This document shows positions 1 through 6,467 of a stretch of DNA of 38,926 nt, in pieces. Within the stretch, counting starts at the first letter, position 1. Every line of letters starts with the position of its first letter. A program made the position numbers and the translations under genes. The DNA is from an uncultured Ignavibacteriales bacterium (GTDB lineage: Bacteria; Bacteroidota; Ignavibacteria; Ignavibacteriales; Ignavibacteriaceae), in the NCBI GenBank assembly GCA_903929035.1, contig CAIYTF010000110.1, positions 1-38,926 of the forward strand, given 5' to 3'. The notes under the pieces are model-generated. The model was not told the DNA's origin. It did not search any database and saw only the letters and a list, made by a program, of their open reading frames with translations.

Positions 1-65
1 CTACCGTTTTCGTACTCCTTGAGCACTCCGATAATCTGTGTTTCTGTGAATCTTGCTTTTTTCAT
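1..65 (-). CDS. IS3-family transposase OrfA, N-terminal fragment cut by the window edge
   Basis: The reverse strand reads ATG at 65 to 63 and then MKKARFTETQIIGVLKEYENG before the window ends. This is the standard start of the small helix-turn-helix protein (OrfA) of IS3-family elements, typically M-K-[KR]-x-R-[FY]-[ST]-E-x-Q-I-I-x-[VI]-L-K-E. In this family OrfA joins OrfB by programmed frameshifting to make the active transposase. Only about 21 codons are visible, so whether the element is intact cannot be judged. The IS end lies just upstream of this start, at about 130-141. The family call is strong despite the short length because the motif is distinctive. Confidence 0.82.
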   Translation of the reverse strand, partial: MKKARFTETQIIGVLKEYENG

Positions 66-141
66 AGGACAGCTTAAAATTAATTATTCTTTCTTTCTGA
101 AAGTCTAATTATAAACTGTCTGAATTTTAGGGGTACTTACA
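1..141 (-). mobile_element. Left end of an IS3-family insertion sequence, continuing beyond the window
   Basis: Upstream of the OrfA start, the reverse strand from 141 reads TGTAAGTACCCCTAAAATTC and then a CAGACAG block. It begins with TG and has the C-rich and A-rich pattern seen at the ends of IS51/IS407-type IS3 elements (TG-x-ACTGACCCC-AAAA-like). I therefore place the terminal inverted repeat at about 115-141. The element ends three bases after the stop codon of the RCC1 gene. The opposite end and the target-site duplication are outside the window. The exact boundary is inferred. Confidence 0.65.
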
Positions 142-144
142 AGA

Positions 145-1482
145 TTACTGCTTAATGAATTTCACTAACGATGTTCCCCCTTTAAACGTTATCTGCAGGT
201 AATACATTCCCGGCAGCAATTGAGTCAAATCGATACTAGTCAAATCACCAGATTGTTCCGTAACTTTTTTACCGGTCAGATCGGTAATAATGATTTTTTG
301 TATCTCAACATCCGAAGGTTTTAGGATGGCAAGAAAATCTTGTACCGGGTTTGGGAATACTCTGAATTCATTTTTTACGAATGTTGTATTACCCACTGAG
401 GCCGGGCAAGCAACAGCAAGCGGGATCAATGAATTTGCAGTGGACCCGTTTCCGAACTGGTTATTAACATTATTACCCCAGGCCCATAATATGTTATCAT
501 TTTTGATCACCAGGGTATGGTATGCACCGCAGGAAATAAATTGAACATTGGTAATATTTACCATTAAAGGTATGTTGGAATCAACACCATTGTTCGTACC
601 TAAAGCGCCATACTGATTATTTCCCCAGGCCCATATTGTACCATCGGCCTTTTTCGCTACGCTGTGATTAGCACCACAATCAACTGCCTGCCAGCTTGTT
701 CCAGTACCTATTTGAGTTGGAGTATCACCCAACAGAGTGGTTAAGTTGGCTCCCCAGTTCCAGAGTGTGCCATCGGTTTTTATTCCATCAGTAAAATAAG
801 TGCCCGCCGATATCGATTGCCAGTTTGTACCTGTACCGATTTGGGTCGGGACCGTTTTGTCAAGATGAGTTCCGTCACCTAACTCCCCGTATTGATTATT
901 GCCCCAGGCCCAAAGTGTTCCGTTTTGTTTTATAGCAAAAGTATTGTAGGCCCCGGCATAGATTTTCAACCAGGTAGTTTCTGTGCCGATTTGAGTAGGA
1001 ATACTTTTATACACAGTTGTCCCGTCGCCTAACTGTCCGTCGGAATTAGCACCCCAGGTCCACAAAGTACCATCCAACCTGATAGCAGCTGAATGGTTGC
1101 CTCCGGCCGCAACCTGGACCCAGTTTGTGTTTACTCCAACCTGTATAGGTAAATGGCTTTCGATAACGGTTCCGTTACCAAGTTCGCCGGCTCCGTTATA
1201 GCCCCAGGCCCAGAGCGTGCCATCATTTTTTATACCCAACGAAAAACTTCCGTTGCACGACACATCAAGCCAGGATGAACTGTTAATTAAAGTAGGTGTA
1301 CTCCTTACTAGGACTGTTCCGTCGCCAAGTTCCCCGTTATAATTTGCACCCCAGGCCCAAAGCTTACCGTTATTTGAATTTATGGCAAGTGTGTGATAAT
1401 CGCCGGCGGAAAGTTTACTCCAGCATTGGCCAAAGACATTGATATTTGAAAACAGGATCAGATAAAACAGGATTTTTTTCAT
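145..1482 (-). CDS. Secreted RCC1-repeat protein with T9SS type A sorting domain
   Basis: This 445-residue protein has a signal peptide (MKKILFYLILFSNINVFGQ). Seven RCC1-like blade repeats follow, each built around LWAWG-x-N-x-x-G-x-LGDGT, from about residue 25 to 365. Residues from about 370 to the end form a T9SS type A C-terminal sorting domain: FRVFPNPVQDFL, then IIITDLTGKKV, then LPGMYYLQI. RCC1 repeats fold as a beta-propeller. The sorting domain directs export through the type IX secretion system and surface attachment or release. The ligand is unknown. The protein appears complete, and an IS element ends 3 bp past its stop. A 10-bp inverted repeat overlaps its start codon. Confidence 0.88.
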   Translation of the reverse strand: MKKILFYLILFSNINVFGQCWSKLSAGDYHTLAINSNNGKLWAWGANYNGELGDGTVLVRSTPTLINSSSWLDVSCNGSFSLGIKNDGTLWAWGYNGAGELGNGTVIESHLPIQVGVNTNWVQVAAGGNHSAAIRLDGTLWTWGANSDGQLGDGTTVYKSIPTQIGTETTWLKIYAGAYNTFAIKQNGTLWAWGNNQYGELGDGTHLDKTVPTQIGTGTNWQSISAGTYFTDGIKTDGTLWNWGANLTTLLGDTPTQIGTGTSWQAVDCGANHSVAKKADGTIWAWGNNQYGALGTNNGVDSNIPLMVNITNVQFISCGAYHTLVIKNDNILWAWGNNVNNQFGNGSTANSLIPLAVACPASVGNTTFVKNEFRVFPNPVQDFLAILKPSDVEIQKIIITDLTGKKVTEQSGDLTSIDLTQLLPGMYYLQITFKGGTSLVKFIKQ

Positions 1483-1531
1483 GGATTTAAAGTAAAGAAT
1501 TAGTAATAAAGCTACTTGTTAAAATCCATGA
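1479..1531 (-). promoter_or_regulatory. Inverted repeat that could fold over the RCC1 gene start codon
   Basis: The arms TCATGGATTT (1479-1488) and AAATCCATGA (1522-1531) are perfect 10-bp complements separated by 33 bases. In the minus-strand transcript the 3' arm contains the ATG of the RCC1 gene, so the hairpin would pair with the start codon. No other known motif was recognised. A regulatory role is inference. Confidence 0.35.
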
Positions 1532-1992
1532 GAAAACTATTGCGGACAAGTTGCAACATATTGCTTATGGTAATTTCGAAGTCAGGCTGATCATGCGAGA
1601 TGCTTACATTAAACTTTAACCTGCTGTTGGATATAATGTAACAACAAGGTAAAATAGCAGATGTTCAAAATCCGAACAAAATATAGAAATAAAGGGATGA
1701 ATATGATTCAAAAGACCCTGAGCTGACAAAAAAAAGCAAAATACACCTACTTATGCTAAACAAAAAAGTAACTTACCCAATGAAGATTTAAAGTACTGAT
1801 TTCAAAAATAAATTAAAATTATAGGACGAGTATCATTAATAATGGCATCTGTTTTAAATAATGAATCGGCCAAATATAACATGTGTGAATCCTTAAAGCA
1901 GCATACCACCCCAGGTAAGTAAACACCTCAGATAAAAAGAATTTTCCAAGGAAGAATTTTAAATTTGTCAGACGTCCGAAAAGGTGGATTTA
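1532..1992. other. Intergenic region without a recognised gene
   Basis: There is no reading frame with protein-like composition here, and no RNA gene or convincing terminator. The RCC1 gene and the EamA gene are both on the minus strand, so the promoter of the RCC1 gene should lie here. I could not pick out -33/-7 boxes with confidence. Confidence 0.5.
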
Positions 1993-2910
1993 TCAGACAA
2001 AGAACATTACAACACCTGCAACTGCAATGATAGCACCAAGTATTTCGCGGGCTGTAACTTTTTCTTTATTAAAAAGTACCGCGGGAGGAATAATGAGGAC
2101 AGGCGTGAGTGACATTATGGTCTGTGCAATTCCTGCATTGGTATTTTGAACAGCCATCAATGAAAAAGATACACCAAGGAATGGTCCGAATACAGATCCG
2201 ATCACAAGCCATTTCATAGCTTTGGCATCCCGGAAAGAACCTGGCAGTTCGTTCCATTTCCGCAAAACGACGAAAAGGAAGGCAAAACTTATAAATCCTG
2301 ATATTACGCGTATCTGGGATGCTGAAAACGAATCATACCCTCTCATGCCGTATTTACTTAGAACCAGTCCTACACCCTGCCCTGCTGCTGCAATCAATCC
2401 CAAAAGTATGCCTTTGGCAGGATACGACATGGAGTAAGAACCTTTTCCTTTCTTTAAGCCTGCTTCCCCGTCGGAAGTACGCGTGAAAACCACAAGTGCA
2501 ATACCTCCAAGAGTGATAAGCATCGCAAAAAGGCTCTGGTACGACATCACTTCGCCCAGAATTATCCATGCTGCTATTGCTGCAAAAATAGGAGCCAATG
2601 TCATCATCAACATGGCAACCCTTGCCCCTATATGGATATAAGCTTTAAAAAGGCAATAATCACCGATCACAAATCCGACTACCCCTGAAATGGCAAGCCA
2701 TGTCCAGGTGTGCAGATCAGCATCCAGAGGGAAAAGCATTCCCCTGTGGAAATAGGAAAAAATGGTTAGAAAAATAGTTGCCAATCCCAGCCTCAGCAGA
2801 TTCACATGCATCGAACCAATCCGTTTGCTTGCAGTTTCGAATGCAAGCGCAGTGATTGTCCAGAAAACGGTTGTAAGCAGTGCTGCAAATTCGCCTAAAT
2901 GTGATGGCAT
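1993..2910 (-). CDS. EamA-domain (drug/metabolite transporter superfamily) permease
   Basis: This is a 305-residue hydrophobic protein with about ten membrane helices arranged as two EamA repeats (about residues 5-135 and 165-300). Typical features are the LLTTVFWTITALAFE first helix, LAISGVVGFVIGDYCLFKA in repeat one, and ILGAIIAVAGVVMFFV at the C-terminus. The family exports or exchanges small metabolites across the inner membrane; substrate cannot be read from sequence. I start at the ATG at 2910, preceded by AAGGA. The upstream in-frame start at 2934 is a TTG and would add eight residues of non-membrane sequence. No operon partner is evident. Confidence 0.85.
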   Translation of the reverse strand: MPSHLGEFAALLTTVFWTITALAFETASKRIGSMHVNLLRLGLATIFLTIFSYFHRGMLFPLDADLHTWTWLAISGVVGFVIGDYCLFKAYIHIGARVAMLMMTLAPIFAAIAAWIILGEVMSYQSLFAMLITLGGIALVVFTRTSDGEAGLKKGKGSYSMSYPAKGILLGLIAAAGQGVGLVLSKYGMRGYDSFSASQIRVISGFISFAFLFVVLRKWNELPGSFRDAKAMKWLVIGSVFGPFLGVSFSLMAVQNTNAGIAQTIMSLTPVLIIPPAVLFNKEKVTAREILGAIIAVAGVVMFFV

Positions 2911-3333
2911 ATTCCTTATTAAATTGATGGCCAAAAGTAGTTAAATCATGAATTGCACGAAAGGAAATAGAAATTATTAAAGATTACACATTTAAAAATT
3001 GAGAAATTGAGATATCTATTTGATTTGATGAAAATTAGAAATATCCGCCGAACACATAATAAAAAATTATTTTATCTTCATCTTTACCCGGAAGTATCAA
3101 AGGGGGATGAAACAAATGCAGTGTAAATAGTAATACCTTCATTTACAGGCTGGCTTTCAGTTTCACCTCACCTCCAGCTTATTAATCCAATCAGATAACA
3201 GGCCTAAAATAAAACTTAATTTTGAAAAGCACTACGTAAATTATCAATTACTCTTTTATACCTTGCAACTCATGCTTACCTTTGCCTAATACAATAATTT
3301 CCCGGATCAACACCTGGTAAAACAATAAAACGG
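2911..3333. other. Divergent intergenic region, no gene seen
   Basis: This AT-rich stretch lies between the minus-strand permease and the plus-strand YigZ fragment. It should carry both promoters. I see no RNA gene, no strong hairpin and no convincing reading frame. Confidence 0.5.
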
Positions 3334-3717
3334 ATGCTTTTCAGTGACGAATATAAAACTATCGAAGGACTGGCACAGGGACAATTCCGTGATAAAGGCA
3401 GCCGGTTTTTAGCATTTGCAATACCGGTAAATAATGAAAAGGAAGTTAAAACTCAACTGGAGTCATTGCGAAAACAGTACTACGATGCCACACATCATTG
3501 TTATGCATGGATGCTTGGATTTGACAAATCAGCTTATAGGGTAAACGACGACGGGGAACCATCAGGTACAGCAGGCCGCCCGATCTACGGTCAGATCCTT
3601 TCGCATGATCTCACCAACATATTAATTGTAGTTATCCGTTACTATGGCGGAACAAAACTCGGAGTTCCGGGTTTAATAAATGCTTATAAAATGGCTGCTA
3701 TCGAAGCACTGTTTACT
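3334..3717 (+). pseudogene. YigZ/IMPACT-family protein, truncated at the C-terminus
   Basis: Residues 1 to about 126 match the IMPACT N-terminal domain of YigZ-like proteins. Visible motifs are THHCYAWMLG, DDGEPSGTAGRPI, VVIRYYGGTKLGVPGLI and NAYKMAA. The family is about 200 residues with a second C-terminal ferredoxin-like domain. Here homology stops at about 3710-3717. The reading frame stays open to 3996, but that tail is only the antisense of the opposing secreted-protein gene. The gene has therefore lost its C-terminal domain by a rearrangement, or the join is an assembly artefact. The IMPACT domain alone might still fold, since its core motifs are intact. Confidence 0.8.
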
Positions 3718-4073
3718 TCAGTGGCTGTATTCCATTTTAACACGATGGTCTTCCCTCTTGGCTGTGCCGTAAAACTTACCAATTCAACAGGTAAAAGTGA
3801 CCCGGAACCGCTGGCACCGAAAGTTAGTTTTTGTGTTGATGATAAACTTTGGGATACTGTCCCTAATACGCGTAAGTCAAATTTTATCGTATCTCCGTTC
3901 GTGCTAAACGTTATTTTCTTCACGCTGTCAATCAAGCTGTTTTGTTCAGAGCCGCCGCTAAAAAGGACATTCAGATATGTCTGCGCACTAAGTTGAATTG
4001 ACAACAAAGCAAACAGACATATTACAATGGTTTTGTAATAACTATACCGCTTATACGTGTAACCTCTATTCAT
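3684..4073 (-). pseudogene. Truncated exported protein with LPVELVSFTA motif
   Basis: The 129-residue frame begins MNRGYTYKRYSYYKTIVICL, a basic n-region followed by a hydrophobic signal segment ending near LSAQ. It then runs through a short beta-rich region (KKITFSTNGDTIKF, STQKLTFG). Next comes LLPVELVSFTAQPRGKTIVL-KWNTATEVNS, a motif found just before the C-terminal region of many T9SS cargo proteins (normally LPVELVSF-x20-W-x-T-A-T-E-x-N-N-x-G-F-x-V-E-R). After NS the frame crosses into antisense YigZ sequence and stops. The Fn3-like domain remainder and the sorting domain are missing. The ATG at 4073 has AAGG eight bases upstream. The long structured leader is intact. Confidence 0.7.
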
Positions 4074-4096
4074 ACAATCCTTATTCGATAATGTTT

Positions 4097-4134
4097 AAAA
4101 ATAAAAAAGGACGCGAGCCTATCCTTATACGTCC
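4097..4134 (-). terminator. Intrinsic-terminator-like hairpin 24 nt before the secreted-protein start
   Basis: In the minus-strand transcript the arms GGACGT (4134-4129) and GCGTCC (4114-4109) form six pairs around a 14-nt loop. They are followed by a T-rich tract (TTTTTTATTTTT, 4108-4097). It sits inside the leader of the gene starting at 4073, so it would act as an attenuator rather than as a gene-end terminator. Its loop and 3' arm are complementary to 4175-4188 of the palindrome upstream. Confidence 0.5.
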
Positions 4135-4135
4135 A

Positions 4136-4250
4136 AATCTGAGGTACTACCATACCCGACACAAAGACAATAAAGATAGGCTGCGTCCGTATTAGCGAAC
4201 GCAGTCCTACCCGCTTGTTCTTGTGTCATCAAAGTGGTAGTTTTCAGATT
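4136..4250 (-). repeat. 115-bp imperfect palindrome; possible structured leader RNA
   Basis: Four nested arm pairs can be traced: AATCTGA 4136-4142 with TCAGATT 4244-4250; ACTACCA 4146-4152 with TGGTAGT 4235-4241; GACACAAAGACAA 4158-4170 with TTGTTCTTGTGTC 4215-4227 (one mismatch region); and GATAGGCTGCGT 4175-4186 with ACGCAGTCCTACC 4199-4211 (one bulge). The terminal loop is 4187-4198. It lies directly upstream of a terminator-like hairpin and the minus-strand gene at 4073. It could be a riboswitch-like attenuator or a mobile palindromic element. I do not recognise a known riboswitch family, and it lacks integron attC boxes. Confidence 0.6.
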
Positions 4251-4620
4251 AAGAACAGAGCGTAAAGACTACAAAAAATATTACGAATAAATTACTTCGT
4301 TAATATTTCCAAGTTTAATTTTTGTTAATAGTGAAATTTAATAAAATATTTTGAATAAGCAATAATTATATAATTATTGACCGAACTTTTTTTGATTGGT
4401 AATGATTGTAATGATAGGAAAATGCGGCAAATTGTCTGAATCGCGGATTAACCTGATTATCCGAACTGTTCTTAAAATCCGCGATTCATTAAATTTTACG
4501 TGTATATTTTTGTTAAAGTAATCACAAAATATTTTTATGATGAATAAGTTATTCTCTATTGTTTGTATTGGAATATTATTTTTGTAACTTGTCTTTATTT
4601 ATTGGATCAAGGAGCATAAA
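4251..4620. other. Intergenic region with one perfect inverted repeat
   Basis: No gene was found. The stretch is AT-rich and contains the inverted repeat at 4438-4487 described separately. A ribosome binding site for the decayed antitoxin gene (AGGAG at 4609-4613) ends it. Confidence 0.5.
4438..4487. repeat. Perfect 12-bp inverted repeat, GAATCGCGGATT arms
   Basis: GAATCGCGGATT (4438-4449) is perfectly complementary to AATCCGCGATTC (4476-4487) across a 26-nt spacer. No U-tract follows closely on either strand, so it is not a clear terminator. Palindromes of this kind are often dispersed genomic repeats. It lies between the palindromic leader and the decayed toxin-antitoxin pair. Confidence 0.6.
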
Positions 4621-4875
4621 ATGAATATTGAAATTAAATTGGAGTTGCCGCCGGCGATCTTTTCGGCTTTACGAACTGACCCGTCCGATTTTGTTAAACA
4701 AATGCGATTAGCCGCCGCCGCGAAATGGTACGAAATAGGACGGATATCGCAATCAAAAGCATCGTAGATTGCAGGTGTAAGTCGTCGCGAATTTTTGGAA
4801 AATCTGAATGCTTTAGGCATCTCCCCGTTTCAAACATCCATCGAGGAACTGTTAAAGGAATCGAATGTCGAATGA
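4621..4875 (+). pseudogene. UPF0175-family antitoxin gene with an in-frame amber stop
   Basis: An ATG at 4621 with AGGAG 7 bases upstream opens MNIEIKLELPPAIFSALRTD. It runs in frame to TAG at 4765-4767 (codon 49). The same frame then continues IAGVSRREFLENLNALGISP to TGA at 4873-4875. Together the 84 codons align end to end with the UPF0175 (VapB-like antitoxin) pattern L-R-L-A-A-A-x-K-x-Y-E-x-G-R-[IL]-S-x-G-K-A-x-E-[IL]-A-G-x-S-R-x-E-F-L. The stop replaces what is normally Glu, so GAG to TAG is the simplest change. It overlaps the start of the toxin remnant by 11 bases, as in intact pairs. It is probably inactive unless the amber codon is suppressed. Confidence 0.78.
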
Positions 4876-5133
4876 AATTTGGGTTGTCGATTCATCGCCG
4901 ATTATTTCATTATGCTGTTTCGACAAAATCGATTTGTTGGAAAAACTCGCGGGACAAATAATTTATACCAAAGGCGGTCGCGTCCGAAATACTTGCAGGG
5001 AAGAAAGAGGATAGCGCGAAAAAATGGTTAATTGGCGCGGGGATGGTTTTCGTTGATTCAAATCCTTGCGTAGATAAAGATTAAATATTTTTCTGAAGAA
5101 GCCCTTACTGAAATAATAATAGAGAAAGGTTAG
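4865..5133 (+). pseudogene. DUF3368 (PIN-like) toxin remnant, frameshifted and internally deleted
   Basis: From the ATG at 4865 the frame reads MSNEIWVVDSSPIISLCCFD then KIDLLEKLAGQIIY, the usual DUF3368 N-terminus with the acidic VxDSSP[LI]I motif. Near 4973 one extra base shifts the frame. Frame +1 then continues AVASEILAGKKEDSAKKWLI and FVDSNPCVDKD to TAA at 5082-5084. Just after that, YFSEEALTEIIIEKG and a TAG at 5131-5133 resemble the family C-terminus, implying that the middle (roughly 60 codons) has been deleted. Intact members are about 150-160 residues and pair with UPF0175 antitoxins. With its antitoxin partner also broken, the module is dead. Confidence 0.7.
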
Positions 5134-5193
5134 AACCTAAAAAAGCCGCAAAAATCGTAATAAAAATGTTTATACACATATTATTACATAAAA

Positions 5194-5248
5194 ATATATG
5201 CTTATATACGTTGTTTTAATTTGTATTTTTATGTCTATAGGCGTATAT
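5194..5248 (+). promoter_or_regulatory. Operator-like inverted repeat before mobile mystery protein A
   Basis: The segment ATATATGCTTATATACGT (5194-5211) and the complement of 5231-5248 (ATATACGCCTATAGACAT) agree at 14 of 18 positions. They are separated by 19 bases, giving two inverted half-sites about four helical turns apart, just upstream of the HTH gene. The natural reading is autorepression of the operon by the HTH protein. The second half-site covers the earlier possible start codons (5221 and 5231), which supports the ATG at 5278 as the true start. Confidence 0.5.
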
Positions 5249-5277
5249 TGGGGCAATATTTTGAAAGCTACGTACCA

Positions 5278-5742
5278 ATGGATAAATCGCACAGAAAATT
5301 ACTGATTGAGCAATTAGATAAAAAATTCGATAAATTATCGGAATTAAAAAATGTCGATACTCCGCCGAAAGGTTGGATTTACACGATACGGACTGCCCTT
5401 CATATGTCGCTTGAACAGCTTGCAAAACGTCTGCATAAAACTCAATCAACAGTTCAGGGCTATGAAGCAAGAGAAGCAGATAAAAAGATAACTATCCAAA
5501 AGCTTATGGAAGTTGCTGAAGCACTTGACTGCCATTTTATGTACGGATTTATTCCCAAGGACGGCTCATTGAATAACACTATTGAAAAAAGAGCATTGCT
5601 TACAGCGAAAGAAATAGTTGCCCGTACTTCCCATACAATGCAGCTTGAAGATCAGGGCAATTCCGATGAACGTTTGCGTAATGCAATTAAATCCCGTGCT
5701 GAACTAATTAAAAACGAAATACCAAAATACTTATGGGATTAG
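5278..5742 (+). CDS. Mobile mystery protein A (HTH regulator)
   Basis: The 154-residue protein starts MDKSHRKLLIEQLDKKFDKL and has an Xre-type helix-turn-helix at about residues 35-90 (TIRTALHMSLEQLAKRLHKT, STVQGYEARE). It ends with the family signature EALDCHFMYGFIPKDG, then ARTSHTMQLEDQ and a terminal LWD. This matches the family named mobile mystery protein A, which almost always precedes a Fic-domain partner. Its likely role is DNA binding and repression of its own operon, and perhaps neutralising the Fic protein. I chose the ATG at 5278 because earlier in-frame starts lie inside the operator-like repeat. It overlaps mobile mystery protein B by 10 bp. Confidence 0.88.
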   Translation: MDKSHRKLLIEQLDKKFDKLSELKNVDTPPKGWIYTIRTALHMSLEQLAKRLHKTQSTVQGYEAREADKKITIQKLMEVAEALDCHFMYGFIPKDGSLNNTIEKRALLTAKEIVARTSHTMQLEDQGNSDERLRNAIKSRAELIKNEIPKYLWD

Positions 5743-6329
5743 ATTTAGATTATCAGGATGGCCAGACTCCGCTCGATGAAGATGAAAAGGAAGGGCTGAT
5801 TATTAAAACTATTTCTACCCGCGGTGAACTTGATGAGTTTGAACAGTATGGCGTAGAAAATGCTGTTATGTGGTTAACGAAACGGAAAATTTCTTCCGAT
5901 AAAATCCTCACACAGGATTTTGTTAAAATTTTGCATAAACGTATGTTCGGCACGATATGGAAATGGGCAGGAGAATTCCGTTCATCAAACAAAAATATTG
6001 GCGTGGATAAATATCTGATACCCATTGAACTTAAAAATCTCTTGGATGATTGCCGTTATTGGGTTGAAAATAAGACATTCTCTCAAGATGAAATTGCTGT
6101 CCGCGTTAGTCATCGGATGGTACTGATACATCCGTTTGCCAATGGGAACGGCAGACATTCCCGGTTATATGCCGATACACTTGTCCACAATGGTTTTGGT
6201 CAGCCGTATTTTTCCTGGGGAAGCCGCGATCTTGTTAAACAGGGTGAAGCAAGGGCAATTTATTTGCACGCGCTTCGCTGTGCGGATATGCAGGAGTATG
6301 AACCGTTAATTATTTTTGCCAGATCATAG
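5733..6329 (+). CDS. Mobile mystery protein B (Fic-domain protein)
   Basis: This 198-residue Fic/DOC-fold protein carries the catalytic loop HPFANGNGRHSR, with the catalytic His at residue 133. All residues of the HPFx[DN]GNGRxxR consensus are present, so it should be active in nucleotidyl (usually AMP) transfer to a protein target. Upstream are the family-typical opening LDYQDGQTPLD and LHKRMFGTIWKWAGEFR. It follows mobile mystery protein A with a 10-bp overlap (shared ATGGGATTAG), so the two are translationally coupled. The pair is known from plasmids and genomic islands, and toxin-antitoxin-like behaviour has been suggested. The target is unknown. Confidence 0.9.
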   Translation: MGLDLDYQDGQTPLDEDEKEGLIIKTISTRGELDEFEQYGVENAVMWLTKRKISSDKILTQDFVKILHKRMFGTIWKWAGEFRSSNKNIGVDKYLIPIELKNLLDDCRYWVENKTFSQDEIAVRVSHRMVLIHPFANGNGRHSRLYADTLVHNGFGQPYFSWGSRDLVKQGEARAIYLHALRCADMQEYEPLIIFARS

Positions 6330-6339
6330 AAGGTTTTTT

Positions 6340-6349
6340 TATATGCTTA
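6340..6349. repeat. 10-bp direct repeat copy flanking the mobile mystery module
   Basis: TATATGCTTA at 6340-6349 is an exact copy of 5195-5204 in the upstream operator. The two copies bracket the two-gene module (about 1.15 kb apart). It could be a residual operator half-site or a target-site or attachment trace. In such AT-rich sequence chance cannot be excluded. Confidence 0.3.
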
Positions 6350-6467
6350 ATAAAAAGTAGTTGCTTATATTGAACACAAATTCGATAATAAACCGTTACG
6401 GTAAAAACTCTATTCCATCTCTATTATCCATTTTTCTTACCATTCTTTTGCTCATTTTCCACTGATT

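Noticed and set aside
3718-3996. C-terminal half of the long YigZ reading frame
   Set aside because: Its translation is only the antisense of the exported-protein gene and lacks the YigZ C-terminal domain, so I ended the YigZ remnant near 3717.
4136-4250. Integron attC recombination site
   Set aside because: The size and imperfect palindrome suit an attC, but the required RYYYAAC and GTTRRRY core boxes are missing at the ends and there is no cassette array or integrase.
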